Positions 27,522-37,192 are shown, numbered from the stretch's first letter. The stretch: DNA of 64,000 nt from Cytophagales bacterium (GCA_030054145.1 JASGCK010000002.1:1-64000); one strand, 5' to 3'. Numbers and translations: made by a program. The notes: generated from the letters alone by a model not told the origin.

Positions 27522-28538
27522 TCATGACTCAGCTGTGAAACCAATACGCTTGATCAGCGGTGCCCACGCATCCGTTAAGATTTTTTGCTGACGCCCCATC
27601 TCCTCAGATGTGCCGCCAACTGGCAGCAAGCCTTGCACCGCCAAGCTGTCGATAACCGACTTCTCTTTCAGTGCTTGATTAATCGCTGCATTGGCTACCG
27701 CAACCACATTCGCTGGTGTTTTTGCGGGCGCATAAAAACCAAACCATTCGTCAACCACCAGATCAGGGAAGCCCGACTCAATAAAAGTAGGCACTTCTGG
27801 CACAAAGGGCGAGCGAGTCCGTCCCGAAGTTGCCAAGATGCGAATCTTGCCCGCTTTGTGGTTGGCTAAAAAGTCTCCATGCGGAGTCACCATTGAGGCC
27901 AACTGTCCGCCAACCAAGTCGGCGATTCCAGGCACAGACCCGCGATAAGGAATGTGCTTAAGCTCTATTCCCGTATTCAAGCTCAAAAGTGCGCCCAAAA
28001 AGTGCGGCGTAGAACCTGCTGCGGGCGAGCCATAACTGGCATCTTTGGGATTGGCTTTGGCCCAAACCAAATAGTCTTTGACTGTTTTTACACTAGCAGG
28101 CACCATGGGTCCGACCGCCAAACCATGCGTCAGCGCAGACGCAATCACCACGGGCACAAAATCTTTGACAGGGTCGTATGAGAGCTTCGCATAAATGTGC
28201 GGATAAAGACACATCATGGAGTAAGGCGTGAGCAACAAGGTCGTGCCGTCTGGCGCGGCATTTTTAACCGCTTCAACGGCAATGCGTCCAGAAGCTCCTG
28301 TTTTATTTTCTACCACGCCGCCATTTTTTGTATAGGCAGTTCCAGCAAGCTTATCGCCCACGCGGCGGCTTGTAGCATCGGCCGTGCCGCCCGCTGTATA
28401 GCCATTAATAATTTTGATCTGCTCAAAAGGCATGGCGCTTTGTGCCAAGGCAGAAAAGGGCTGCAGCAGCGACGCGGCAGCAAGCGCAGAACCCGTTTGC
28501 AGCACATGGCGGCGATTGAAAAGTGAAGATGTTGTCAT
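27522..28538 (-). CDS. Bug-family solute-binding protein with Tat-type signal
   Basis: A 338-residue tripartite tricarboxylate transporter receptor with a twin-arginine leader (NRRHVLQTGSALAAAS, cleavage near ALAQS). Family features follow: INGYTAGGTADATSR near the mature start and HIPYRGSVPGIADL in the middle. It is last in the ferulate gene block, 29 bases after feruloyl-CoA synthase, so a phenylpropanoid or aromatic acid is a reasonable ligand (inference). A strong terminator follows. Confidence 0.9.
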   Translation of the reverse strand: MTTSSLFNRRHVLQTGSALAAASLLQPFSALAQSAMPFEQIKIINGYTAGGTADATSRRVGDKLAGTAYTKNGGVVENKTGASGRIAVEAVKNAAPDGTTLLLTPYSMMCLYPHIYAKLSYDPVKDFVPVVIASALTHGLAVGPMVPASVKTVKDYLVWAKANPKDASYGSPAAGSTPHFLGALLSLNTGIELKHIPYRGSVPGIADLVGGQLASMVTPHGDFLANHKAGKIRILATSGRTRSPFVPEVPTFIESGFPDLVVDEWFGFYAPAKTPANVVAVANAAINQALKEKSVIDSLAVQGLLPVGGTSEEMGRQQKILTDAWAPLIKRIGFTAES

Positions 28539-28567
28539 CGATTGCTCCTTCGTTAAAAAAAATAAAA

Positions 28568-30427
28568 TTATTCGGGCTTAATGATGCCCTCTACTGCATC
28601 ATTGTGCAACGCTTCCACTAGCTTAGCTCTATGGGTTAACACTGCTCTTTGGTTGATTGAGCCCTTGTCCGTCACCTCGCCCTTGTCAATCGAGGGCGGC
28701 TCATCCAGCACAATCATTCGGGCGATTCGGCTGGCGCTGCCTGTTGCCGTTTTAGCCAATTCATTCATCATTTTTTGAAAATGCGCTAACCGAGTCGATT
28801 GATCCAGCGCCCTTGCCGCAGGCAATGGAAAGATCATGGCACCGACCTCCTTCATGTTTAGCCCCGTCAGCACCACGTCTTGCACATAGGGCGCACCTGC
28901 CGCAATGATTTTGGCTCTGAGTGGTCCCACGCTCACAAATGTGCCCGTGGCAAGTTTGAAATCTTCCGCGATTCGGCCATCAAATTTCAAACCTTGGTGG
29001 ATATTGTTTTCGTCAATCCACTGTACAGCATCGCCTGTGCAAAAAAAACCTTCCTCATCAAACGACTCTTGGGTTGCCTCGGGGTTGCGCCAATAACCAG
29101 GCGTGATGTTGTCGCCCTTGTAGCGCACCTCGACCTTGCCATTGTTTGGCACAAGCTTGAGCATGAGGCCCGCTGTCGGCAAGCCCAAATAGCCCGCCTT
29201 CACATCTTGATGCGTCACAAAAAGCGCAAACGGCGATGACTCAGTCATGCCCAGACCTGTAGTCATCACAATGCGCTCACCAATTTCGCGCTCTTGACTT
29301 TCAAACAAACTATCCCAAATCGGCTGCGCCAGCGCCGCGCCTGCATAGAAAAACATCTGCACTCGACTCAGCAAGGTTCTGCGCAATTGATCGTCTTGCT
29401 TCATCGCCTCAGCAATGTACTCAAAACCCGTTGGCACGTTGAGATAAATCGTTGGGGAAATCTCGCGCAAGTTGCGCAGTGTCTCGCCAATTAAGGCGGG
29501 CGTGGGCTTGCCCTCATCAATATAGATCGTTCCGCCGTTGTACATGATGAGACCAAAATTGTGATTGCCAGAGAACGTGTGATTCCATGGCAACCAATCG
29601 ACCAGCGTGTGCCAGCCCTCTTTCAGCACAGGCATGGATGCCACCATTTGCTCTTGATTCGCGCACCACATACGCTGCGTGTTGATAACCGCTTTAGGTA
29701 ATTTGGTCGAGCCACTGGTGAACAAAAACTTCACAATCGTGTCACCGTTGGTGGCTTGCATCGCAGCATCCACCGCATCTGTAGCGGGCGTTGCAAGCAA
29801 TTTGGCAAAGGACATATCCGCTCGGACAGAGTTTGTCGAAGTCCCCGCCTGTGCTTCGACAAGCTCAGCACGAACGAGGTGCGAGTAGACAACCTCCACA
29901 TCCTGCGCCACTGCCGCCGCAATCGCTGGTCCATAACGCGCTTGATCAGCCGCAAACACCAACCCTGGCGTGAGCGTGGACAGCACATGACGCAGTTTTT
30001 CAAAATCTTGACTGATCGTGGAATAAGCTGGCGAGACCGAGCAATACGGCACGCCTGCATAAATGCAACCCAAAATCAGTTGCGCGTGCTCCAAATCGTT
30101 TTCCGACAAGATAGCAACAGGGCGCTCTGCCGATAAACCACGCATCAGCAGCGCCTGCGCGATTCGCCGTGCGCCTTGCAGTGCCTCACCCCAAGTCAAA
30201 TGTCGCCAATCGCCCTTGCTGCCATCCGCATTTTTCAGGCGCTGCGCCATAAAGGTTTTAGCGGGATGTGCTTTGGCGTGATGGATAAAGCGATCCGTAA
30301 TCCGCTCGGGGTATGCGGCGAGCGGCACGGAGCGCAGATAGTGCACGCCGTCCGCGCCACGCGTGAGCTCGCCCTTGGTAATGCCGAATGTGAAATCACG
30401 GTATGCGGGACTTCTTGTGCTGCTCAT
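28568..30427 (-). CDS. fcs: Feruloyl-CoA synthase, carrying a repeat-derived insert
   Basis: An ANL-superfamily acyl-CoA ligase (619 residues) that activates ferulate, caffeate or coumarate. The phosphate-binding loop is TSGSTKLPKAV, and later motifs are TGLGMTESSP and GYWRNPEATQ...CTGDAV. The variant loop and overall sequence fit feruloyl-CoA synthases. Residues about 184-203 (LVRAELVEAQAGTSTNS segment) are encoded by the palindromic repeat at 29819-29876, in frame. It overlaps the crotonase gene by one base and lies upstream of a Bug protein. Confidence 0.88.
   Translation of the reverse strand: MSSTRSPAYRDFTFGITKGELTRGADGVHYLRSVPLAAYPERITDRFIHHAKAHPAKTFMAQRLKNADGSKGDWRHLTWGEALQGARRIAQALLMRGLSAERPVAILSENDLEHAQLILGCIYAGVPYCSVSPAYSTISQDFEKLRHVLSTLTPGLVFAADQARYGPAIAAAVAQDVEVVYSHLVRAELVEAQAGTSTNSVRADMSFAKLLATPATDAVDAAMQATNGDTIVKFLFTSGSTKLPKAVINTQRMWCANQEQMVASMPVLKEGWHTLVDWLPWNHTFSGNHNFGLIMYNGGTIYIDEGKPTPALIGETLRNLREISPTIYLNVPTGFEYIAEAMKQDDQLRRTLLSRVQMFFYAGAALAQPIWDSLFESQEREIGERIVMTTGLGMTESSPFALFVTHQDVKAGYLGLPTAGLMLKLVPNNGKVEVRYKGDNITPGYWRNPEATQESFDEEGFFCTGDAVQWIDENNIHQGLKFDGRIAEDFKLATGTFVSVGPLRAKIIAAGAPYVQDVVLTGLNMKEVGAMIFPLPAARALDQSTRLAHFQKMMNELAKTATGSASRIARMIVLDEPPSIDKGEVTDKGSINQRAVLTHRAKLVEALHNDAVEGIIKPE
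29819..29876. repeat. Dispersed 58-bp palindrome inside feruloyl-CoA synthase gene
   Basis: Left arm 29819-29841 (GAGTTTGTCGAAG core) and right arm 29854-29876 (CTTCGACAAGCTC core) form an inverted repeat with a 12-base loop. It keeps the host reading frame open and adds about 20 codons. Same family as the element in lolD. Confidence 0.85.
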
Positions 30428-31224
30428 TACGCCCTCACTTTGTCTTTGCCATGCTCCAAAAAGGCCTTAATTCGCGCCTTGGCCTCGGGCGCAGATTGTG
30501 CGACCGATGCGAGCAATGACTCCGTAAAAAAACCATGATCGGCAGGCTGCTCGGCAATACGCGGCAAGCCGTGCATCAAGGCGTAATTGGTCATCGGTTC
30601 ATTTTTAGCCATGCGCTTGGCAAGCTCAATGGCTTTAGTCAAAGCGCCTTTTTTATCTGCGCCAGCGGATTCAAAATACTGCGCAAAGCCAAGCTGCACG
30701 CACTCTGCACCTTTGTAGACACGACCAGTCAGCATCATATCCAGCATACGGTGTGCGCCAATTAATTTGGGCACACGCACAGAGCCACCGCCACCCACAA
30801 AGATACCGCGCGAGCCTTCGGGCAAGGCAAAAAATGTTGTCTCGTCCATCACGCGGATGTGGCAGCTAGTTGCCAACTCCAGCCCACCGCCCACCACCGC
30901 GCCATGCAGCGCCGCAATGACGGGAATACGGCCAAACTCGATGCCCGTCAAAATGCGATGCCACGAACGCGAGTGGTGCACGCCCTGCACCGCATCGCGC
31001 TCTTTAATTTCCGACAAATCAAGTCCCGCGCAAAAGTGCTCGCCATCGCCATCAATCACGGCCGCCTTCACGCTACTTGGCAATTGCTCAAACGTATGTT
31101 CAAGCGCCGCCATCAAACCATCGGACAGCGCGTTGCGCTTATTGCCACGCATCAAGCGAACAATGGCAATGTCACCATCTACAACGACCGATATCTCATT
31201 GAGCGAGGGAGCAATTGAACTCAT
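30427..31224 (-). CDS. Crotonase-family enoyl-CoA hydratase/lyase
   Basis: A 265-residue crotonase fold protein. The oxyanion-hole segments are HFCAGLDLSEI and GAVVGGGLELA, and SRGIFVGGGGSVRVPKLIG stands where catalytic residues vary among family members. It overlaps the next gene, feruloyl-CoA synthase, by one base, which implies that it acts on feruloyl-CoA or a related thioester. It differs from the classical Ech/FCA hydratase-lyase at its N-terminus, so whether it releases vanillin or feeds beta-oxidation is open. Confidence 0.85.
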   Translation of the reverse strand: MSSIAPSLNEISVVVDGDIAIVRLMRGNKRNALSDGLMAALEHTFEQLPSSVKAAVIDGDGEHFCAGLDLSEIKERDAVQGVHHSRSWHRILTGIEFGRIPVIAALHGAVVGGGLELATSCHIRVMDETTFFALPEGSRGIFVGGGGSVRVPKLIGAHRMLDMMLTGRVYKGAECVQLGFAQYFESAGADKKGALTKAIELAKRMAKNEPMTNYALMHGLPRIAEQPADHGFFTESLLASVAQSAPEAKARIKAFLEHGKDKVRA

Positions 31225-31249
31225 GACAACCTTAAAAAAGCGAATGTAG

Positions 31250-31266
31250 TTAATTTAGTGAATTAA
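31250..31266. promoter_or_regulatory. Candidate MarR operator
   Basis: TTAATT-N5-AATTAA, a perfect 6-bp inverted repeat, lies in the 113-bp region between the divergent crotonase and MarR genes. Size and position suit a MarR dimer repressing both directions. Effector is probably a cinnamoyl-CoA thioester by analogy with FerR/FerC-type regulators. Confidence 0.5.
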
Positions 31267-31337
31267 ATGGGATAGGGCTACCGTAGTTTCCCTAATAAGA
31301 ATATGCGCCCATCCATAGAAAATAATTCACAGAGAAA

Positions 31338-31793
31338 ATGAAAACACAAAAATCAACCCGCGCCACAATGGATGATGTTCTTGGCTATCAATTAGTCCAA
31401 GCCTCCATCGCAACCAACAAAGCTTTCCACTCAGAAGTGGGTAAGCCATTTGACTTGCGCCCTGTCGAGTTCACGCTGCTGCAACTTGTGCGGGAAACGC
31501 CCGATATATCGCCCACGCGGCTTGCCAAAATTTTGTCTGTCACCACGCCAGGCATCACGGCTTGGATTGATAAGCTGTCTAGTCGAGCGCTGCTCATCCG
31601 AAGCAAAAGCAAAGCCGATGGCCGAGCGCAGCACTTGAAATTAACCACCAAGGGCAGTCGGTTAGTCGATGAAGCCTTGCAAAAACTGCTCGTCTCCGAC
31701 GCGCAATTGATGAGCCACCTCACGGCTGGCGAGCAGCTCATGCTGCTAGAGCTGCTGGGCAAGTTCAGCGGCGCGAGGCAGAGCAAGCTGTAA
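31338..31793 (+). CDS. MarR-family transcriptional regulator of the ferulate block
   Basis: A 151-residue winged-helix regulator. The DNA-binding core spans about residues 35-105 (FTLLQLVRETPDISPTRLAKILSVT with wing SKADGRAQHLKLT), flanked by dimerisation helices. It is divergent from the crotonase and feruloyl-CoA synthase genes with a dyad between, so it is probably their repressor. Confidence 0.87.
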   Translation: MKTQKSTRATMDDVLGYQLVQASIATNKAFHSEVGKPFDLRPVEFTLLQLVRETPDISPTRLAKILSVTTPGITAWIDKLSSRALLIRSKSKADGRAQHLKLTTKGSRLVDEALQKLLVSDAQLMSHLTAGEQLMLLELLGKFSGARQSKL

Positions 31794-31799
31794 CGCGGC

Positions 31800-33227
31800 T
31801 CAGTCCTGGGCGAGTAGCTTATTTGGATTCATGATGCCTTGCGGGTCAAGCGCCTGCTTGACGGCTCGCATCAAGTTCATCTCAACCGCTGATTTGTAAC
31901 GCGCGGCCTCGTCACGGCGTAGCGTGCCAAGCCCATGTTCGGCGGACACTGAGCCATTAAAACGCGCGACGCTGTCATGCACGATCAGGTTGATCGCACC
32001 TTGATTTTTGAGGAACTCGTCATGCGCCTGATCTAACGGCGGCGATACGTTGTAGTGCAAATTGCCATCCCCCATGTGCCCAAACGTGACCATGCGCACA
32101 GCTGGGAAAGCGCTTGCCAGCCGCGCACCCGTCTCGCGCACAAAGTTGGCGATTTGCGACACGGGAACAGCAATGTCGTGCTTGATGTTTTTGCCTTCAG
32201 CCGCTTGCGCCTCCGAGATATCTTCGCGCAGCGCCCAAAGCGCCTTGTACTGCGCCTCGTTGCTGGACACAGCCGCATCCGTGATGAGCGATGCCTCAAA
32301 AGCCCCTTCTAGTATGGCTTGCAAGGCAGCGCTGCACGATGCGTCATCTTTGAAATCCACCACCTCCATCAGCACATACCAAGGCGAGACATCTGCAAGC
32401 GGTCTGCGGGCGCTTGGCACGTGCTGGAGCACCAAGCCATGCGCCATCTCGCTTACCAGTTCAAATGCCGTGAGAGCCGCACCCAGCTTGGCCTGCGCCA
32501 GACCCAGCAATTGCAAAGCGATGTCTGGGGATGCAACCGCCATCCACGCCACTTGCCGACTGGTGGGCAGCGGATACAGCTTGAGAACCGCCGCCGTGAT
32601 GATGCCAAGCGTACCCTCCGCGCCAATAAACACATCACGCAGGTCGTAGCCCGTGTTGTCTTTGCGCAAACCACGCAGCCCATGCCAAACCTGGCCTTGC
32701 GCCGTCACCACTTCTAGCCCAAGGCACAGTTCGCGTGCGTTGCCGTAGCGCAGCACATTCACGCCGCCTGCGTTGGTTGATAAGTTCCCGCCCAATGTAC
32801 ATGAGCCTTCCGAGGCCAAAGACAGTGGGAAGAGCCGTCCCGCTTGGCTTGCGGCCTCTTGAATGTTTTGCAAAATGCACCCCGCATCAACCGTGATCGT
32901 GTTGTTAACAACATCCATCTCGCGGATGCGGTTCATTTTTTTGAGCGACAACACCAGCGCTGGGCGCACTGCCGACTCCGCTGGCTCAGGCGTTGCGCCG
33001 CCCGATAAACCCGTGTTACCGCCCTGCGGCACAACCACAACCTGGTTGGCCGCGCACCAGCGCACCACGCTTGCCACAGCATCGGCAGAATCGGGCTCAG
33101 CAACCGCCAAAGCCACGCCCTGCTTGCGCTTGCGCCAATCGAGCAAATAAGGCTGCATAGCCGCCGCATCCGTCAACAAGCGCCCCGCATAAGCAGCTTT
33201 CAGCGATAGCAATAACGCATCAGGCAT
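31800..33227 (-). CDS. FAD-linked oxidase, GlcD / D-2-hydroxyacid dehydrogenase type
   Basis: About 475 residues: an N-terminal PCMH-type FAD-binding domain (VPQGGNTGLSGGATP; LGGNLSTNAGG) and a C-terminal FAD-oxidase domain ending in the family HGLGTLRRDE motif, with FGHMGDGNLHYN before it. Relatives oxidise D-lactate, glycolate or D-2-hydroxyglutarate. I chose ATG 33227 because AGAGG precedes it; GTG 33239 overlaps the PanE stop. Following the reductase gene directly suggests the two handle a common 2-oxo/2-hydroxy acid. Confidence 0.86.
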   Translation of the reverse strand: MPDALLLSLKAAYAGRLLTDAAAMQPYLLDWRKRKQGVALAVAEPDSADAVASVVRWCAANQVVVVPQGGNTGLSGGATPEPAESAVRPALVLSLKKMNRIREMDVVNNTITVDAGCILQNIQEAASQAGRLFPLSLASEGSCTLGGNLSTNAGGVNVLRYGNARELCLGLEVVTAQGQVWHGLRGLRKDNTGYDLRDVFIGAEGTLGIITAAVLKLYPLPTSRQVAWMAVASPDIALQLLGLAQAKLGAALTAFELVSEMAHGLVLQHVPSARRPLADVSPWYVLMEVVDFKDDASCSAALQAILEGAFEASLITDAAVSSNEAQYKALWALREDISEAQAAEGKNIKHDIAVPVSQIANFVRETGARLASAFPAVRMVTFGHMGDGNLHYNVSPPLDQAHDEFLKNQGAINLIVHDSVARFNGSVSAEHGLGTLRRDEAARYKSAVEMNLMRAVKQALDPQGIMNPNKLLAQD

Positions 33228-33235
33228 GAGGCCTC

Positions 33236-34201
33236 TCACTTCTTCTTATAAAGATTTTTTGTTTGCCCAAACAAACGGGTTAAGCCAAATAGCGCATCGA
33301 TATTGGGCGTTGGCACATTGACGCGCAGTCCAATTTCTCGCACAGCACCGACGATGGCATCGAGCTCCATACTGCGCCCCGCTTCCACGTCTTGCAACAT
33401 CGAGGTTTTAAATGCGCCCAACTTTTCCGTAGTCGCGTGTCTGTCTTCAGGCGTTTGTTCAATACGGCAACCAATGTGCGCACCAATGGCTTTTGCTTCC
33501 TCCATCAGCGCCGTGCAAAATTGCCGTACCAAGGGGTCGGCCAAGACGCGATCAACGGTCGCGCCCGTCATCGCGGTAATCGGGTTGGTGCTCATATTGC
33601 CCCACAGCTTGTACCAAATATCATGCCGAATGTTGCCCGACTGCGTGACATCAAAACCCGCATCCGATAGCACCTGCGCAATCACCGCGACGCGCTGCGA
33701 CTCACCGCCCAAAGGCTCGCCCACAATCAAACCTTGTCCCATCCTGTGCTCGACAAAACCAGGCCTCGGGCACGACGTGCTGGCGTGAACCACGCAGCCA
33801 ATCACCTGCTGTTTTGGCAAGGCCGGCCCAATCACGCCACCGCTGTCGATGCTGCCAAGCGGCTCAGCCATAAACCACCAAGGCACGCCATTCATGGCGG
33901 GAAGAATCAACGTGCGCTCGTCCATCAAAGGCGCAAGCGTTGGCGCAACTTCCGCCATCGACTGCGACTTGACGGCAATGACAATCAAATCTTGCACACC
34001 CAAATCAACGGCATGGCTGGAAGCCTTGTACAGCGGCGCTTGTACGAGACCCGCAGCCGTTTGCAAGCGCCAGCCATGCTGCTGCAAAGCGGCAAGGGTT
34101 TCACCGCGAGCCAAAGCACTGATCTGATGCAAACCTGTCGCAGCCAGCTTTGTGCCAATCAATCCACCAATGGCGCCTGCGCCAACAATGCAAATTTTCA
34201 T
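33236..34201 (-). CDS. 2-dehydropantoate 2-reductase family protein (PanE/ApbA)
   Basis: A 321-residue NADPH-dependent ketoacid reductase. The Rossmann motif GAGAIGG is at 7-13, the conserved Lys is in KLWGNMSTNP and Glu in SMELDAIVG. Classical PanE makes pantoate, but paralogues in catabolic clusters reduce other 2-oxo acids. Its place between a Bug protein and an FAD oxidase in an aromatic cluster points to catabolism rather than vitamin synthesis. Confidence 0.83.
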   Translation of the reverse strand: MKICIVGAGAIGGLIGTKLAATGLHQISALARGETLAALQQHGWRLQTAAGLVQAPLYKASSHAVDLGVQDLIVIAVKSQSMAEVAPTLAPLMDERTLILPAMNGVPWWFMAEPLGSIDSGGVIGPALPKQQVIGCVVHASTSCPRPGFVEHRMGQGLIVGEPLGGESQRVAVIAQVLSDAGFDVTQSGNIRHDIWYKLWGNMSTNPITAMTGATVDRVLADPLVRQFCTALMEEAKAIGAHIGCRIEQTPEDRHATTEKLGAFKTSMLQDVEAGRSMELDAIVGAVREIGLRVNVPTPNIDALFGLTRLFGQTKNLYKKK

Positions 34202-34245
34202 AAATATAACAAGCGCTTGATGAAGCGAGTAGAAAAGTTAACAAA

Positions 34246-35232
34246 TTACTCCAACGCTATGCCCGCGTCTCGAATGACCTTGCCCCAGTGGACAGTTTCA
34301 GCATCCAAGTATTGCCGAAATGGAGCCGCTGCCAATGGCGCAATGTCTAATCCTTGACTGGTGAATTTTTGCGCGACCTCTGGCGAACGCAACGCTTTAA
34401 TGACCTCTTCACTCAAGCGATTGACCAAAGGAGTGGGCGTACCTGATTTGACGGCCATACCAAACCATGCAATCAAATTCGTGTTGCCAAAGCCTAGCTC
34501 TTGCAGTGTGGGCACTTGCGGAAATTGACTCGCGCGTTGTTGTGCACCAATTGCTAAGGCTTTCAATTTGCCATCTTTGACAAATGGCCCGCTGGTGAGG
34601 ATGGGGTCAAAGAATACATCGACTTGCCCACCAATCAAATCTGTCAAAGCGGGCGCAGACCCTCGGTAAGGCACATGATTAAACTTACCGCTGGTTTGCG
34701 CGCGCAGCATCTCCGCAAACAAATGACCGCCCGATCCCGCGCTTTGCGAGGCGATATTCAAACCATTCGGGCGAGTTTTAGCCGCGTTCACTAACTCAGC
34801 CATCGTGTTGTAGGGGCTATTGGCGGGTACAACCAACAGGGCGGGGGCTTGCACCAATCTTGCCAACACAGTGAAGTCCTTACTCATGTCGTAACTCAGC
34901 TTGGCATAGAGCAGTGGATTTAAAGCAAATGCGCCAATATCCCCAATGAACAAGGTGTAGCCGTCTGCGGGGGCTTGCTTAACGCTATTGGCGGCAATTT
35001 GTGCTCCACCACCAGGCTTGTTCTCCACCAACACCGTGACCTTCATGTTCTCAGCCATCTTTTGACCGATTCCCCTTGCCAATTGATCGGTCACACCACC
35101 TGGTGGGAATGGCACAACAATGGTGATGGGCTTGTTGGGAAAGTCACTGCTTTGCGCTGTGGCGAGTAAGGGCGCAGCGCTCACCATCACAGCAGCAAGC
35201 AGTCGGTAGAGAGTAAAACGGGGCATCTTCAT
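34246..35232 (-). CDS. Bug-family solute-binding protein of the aromatic cluster
   Basis: A 328-residue periplasmic receptor. The signal peptide ends PLLATAQS, with DFPNKPITIVVPFPPGGVTD at the mature N-terminus and HVPYRGSAPALTD in the middle. It sits 36 bases after the Rieske oxygenase gene and 44 before PanE, so it probably captures the aromatic substrate of this operon. No TctAB pair is in the window. ATG 35226 is an alternative start. Confidence 0.9.
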   Translation of the reverse strand: MKMPRFTLYRLLAAVMVSAAPLLATAQSSDFPNKPITIVVPFPPGGVTDQLARGIGQKMAENMKVTVLVENKPGGGAQIAANSVKQAPADGYTLFIGDIGAFALNPLLYAKLSYDMSKDFTVLARLVQAPALLVVPANSPYNTMAELVNAAKTRPNGLNIASQSAGSGGHLFAEMLRAQTSGKFNHVPYRGSAPALTDLIGGQVDVFFDPILTSGPFVKDGKLKALAIGAQQRASQFPQVPTLQELGFGNTNLIAWFGMAVKSGTPTPLVNRLSEEVIKALRSPEVAQKFTSQGLDIAPLAAAPFRQYLDAETVHWGKVIRDAGIALE

Positions 35233-35268
35233 AGTTTCTCCTAAGGTTGAAATAAAAAAAAGAAAGCG

Positions 35269-36315
35269 TCATTCCACTAAAGCCATCGAGGGGCTAGGCG
35301 GCACAGCCTCAGCTTCGATTAGCGCTTGCAAAATACGGCGGTATTGAGAGAGTCCCAAATCAGCAGCAATTGGCAGCATGGCGACATCAGGCGACTGATT
35401 AATCATCTGCTGCTGTGCTTCCAAAATGGTTTTGTCCTCTAAAAATGCAGCTCGCTGGCTTTGGTGGATTGACTCAGTAATGGTGGCATCGTCCAACCGA
35501 AAGTTGTGTGCCTGCATATAGAAATAATGTGTGCTTTGATCTGTTTCAGGCGTTACGGCTTGGCAACTGTGAAAGCGCAATGCACCCGTGTGGTCGCCCT
35601 CGGCGTTATCGACGGAGACAACCCCTCCATCTAAACGCAAGATACCTGGCACCACAAAATCATAGCTAAACCAGCGATTCACCTTACCCGAAAACTGTCC
35701 AAGCCGCTGGTGATAGGGCGCAGGGACGGTGTTTTTAACGTCTCGGCTAACCGCTACGCCACGCTCTATGCGTTTCACCTCAGGTTTCGCCTCAGCAATA
35801 TTGGGAGAGCCGCCAAAGGTTTTTTCATGGACATAGGACAAATGCGAAAAATCGAGCAAGTTATCGCAGATGTTCAAATAGTTGCAGTTGTAGTGCAGGT
35901 AGGACGGAATCCAGCGCCACTCTGGACTGGTGAGCGAGAACATATCTTGAATCAAAGATTCATCGGCCAATTCAGGCTTACCCATCCATATCCAAACCCA
36001 GCGCTTACGCTGCACAGTTGGGTAAACCCGCTGCATGAGCTTGGCAGGAATCATCTCTTGACCCGGTATGTCAACGCATTTTCCCGTTGCGTCATATTTC
36101 AGTCCGTGGTACATGCAGCGCACGCAATCACCCTCCCTACGTCCCAAATGCAGCGGCGCATGACGATGGCAGCATCGATTGTCCATAGCCACGACCTGCC
36201 CTGCTGCCGTGCGGTACATCACTAGCGACTCGCCAATAATGGTGCGCTGCAACAAGGTATCCACCAAGATTTCATGATCCCATGCAGCCACGTACCAGCA
36301 GTTTTTTAAATACAT
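35269..36315 (-). CDS. Rieske oxygenase, vanillate O-demethylase oxygenase-like
   Basis: A 348-residue single-component-type alpha subunit. The Rieske [2Fe-2S] ligands are Cys48, His50, Cys67 and His70 (C-C-H ... CMYHG); the mononuclear iron ligands lie in DNLLDFSHLSYVH. The opening MYLKNCWYVAAWDHE is typical of VanA-type demethylases and related aryl-acid monooxygenases. No ferredoxin-reductase (VanB) gene is adjacent, so its electron donor must be elsewhere. Start ATG 36315 is preceded by AGGG. The true substrate is uncertain: vanillate, or another ring carboxylate feeding the meta-cleavage genes upstream. Confidence 0.87.
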   Translation of the reverse strand: MYLKNCWYVAAWDHEILVDTLLQRTIIGESLVMYRTAAGQVVAMDNRCCHRHAPLHLGRREGDCVRCMYHGLKYDATGKCVDIPGQEMIPAKLMQRVYPTVQRKRWVWIWMGKPELADESLIQDMFSLTSPEWRWIPSYLHYNCNYLNICDNLLDFSHLSYVHEKTFGGSPNIAEAKPEVKRIERGVAVSRDVKNTVPAPYHQRLGQFSGKVNRWFSYDFVVPGILRLDGGVVSVDNAEGDHTGALRFHSCQAVTPETDQSTHYFYMQAHNFRLDDATITESIHQSQRAAFLEDKTILEAQQQMINQSPDVAMLPIAADLGLSQYRRILQALIEAEAVPPSPSMALVE

Positions 36316-36387
36316 ATACAACCCTGTTAAAAAAATGGATAGGACGATGCCGCGTACAAAATTTGCACCTGTTGGCAAGGTAAGTTG

Positions 36388-37191
36388 TTAAACAAATCGA
36401 AAAGCAATATTGCCAAGCGGCCCGTAGTCAGCATGAAACACGTCCCCGCGTGCGACATCCACAGGCCGGGTAAACGAACCCGCGAGTACGACCTCGCCCG
36501 CTTCTAGCGCGACACCTTTAGCCCCCAGACGATTGGCCAGCCACGCCACGCCCGTTGCCGGATGATTGAGCACACCTGCGGCAACCCCTGTTTCTTCAAT
36601 CACGCCATTTCTATACAAGAGCGCCGCACACCAGCGCAAATCTATGTCGTCTGGGCGCACGGGCTTACCACCAGTGATAACACCTGCATTTGCAGCGTTG
36701 TCGGAAATCGTATCAAAGACCCGTCTCATCGCTTTCGTTTCGCGGTCAGCGCGTTCGATACGTGCATCAATGATTTCAATAGCAGGGACAACGTAATCCG
36801 TGGCATTTAACACATCAAAAATGCTCACGTTGGTACCTTCTAGCTTCTTCTTCAAAATAAACGCCAACTCCACTTCGACCTTAGGCGCAATAAAGCGATC
36901 TAGCGGAAGGTCTGAGCCCTCTAGAAAAAACATATCATCGAGCAAAGTACCAAAATCAGGCTCTGTAATTTGTGCGGCAAGCTGCATGGCACGAGACGTC
37001 AGGCCGATCTTGTGCCCAAGCGCCTTGCGCCCTTGAGCCATTTTTAAATTGACCCATTCCGTTTGAATAGCGTAGCCATCGTTAATCGTCATCTCGGGGT
37101 AACGTTGCGAGAAATGCCGCACAGGCGTGCGGGTTTTTTCCGCAATATCCAGCTCTTGCGCAAGTGCAGAGATCGTTGCTTTATCTAGCAT
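36388..37191 (-). CDS. hpaH: 2-oxo-hept-4-ene-1,7-dioate hydratase
   Basis: A 267-residue hydratase that adds water to 2-oxohept-4-enedioate in homoprotocatechuate meta-cleavage. It matches the HpaH/HpcG pattern closely: [33 protein letters not shown] (metal-binding Glu pair), [14 protein letters not shown] and [13 protein letters not shown]. Start ATG 37191 lies 1 base after the FAH gene stop with AAGGTG upstream; the longer frame overlaps that gene and is rejected. Confidence 0.92.
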   Translation of the reverse strand: MLDKATISALAQELDIAEKTRTPVRHFSQRYPEMTINDGYAIQTEWVNLKMAQGRKALGHKIGLTSRAMQLAAQITEPDFGTLLDDMFFLEGSDLPLDRFIAPKVEVELAFILKKKLEGTNVSIFDVLNATDYVVPAIEIIDARIERADRETKAMRRVFDTISDNAANAGVITGGKPVRPDDIDLRWCAALLYRNGVIEETGVAAGVLNHPATGVAWLANRLGAKGVALEAGEVVLAGSFTRPVDVARGDVFHADYGPLGNIAFRFV

Positions 37192-37192
37192 G

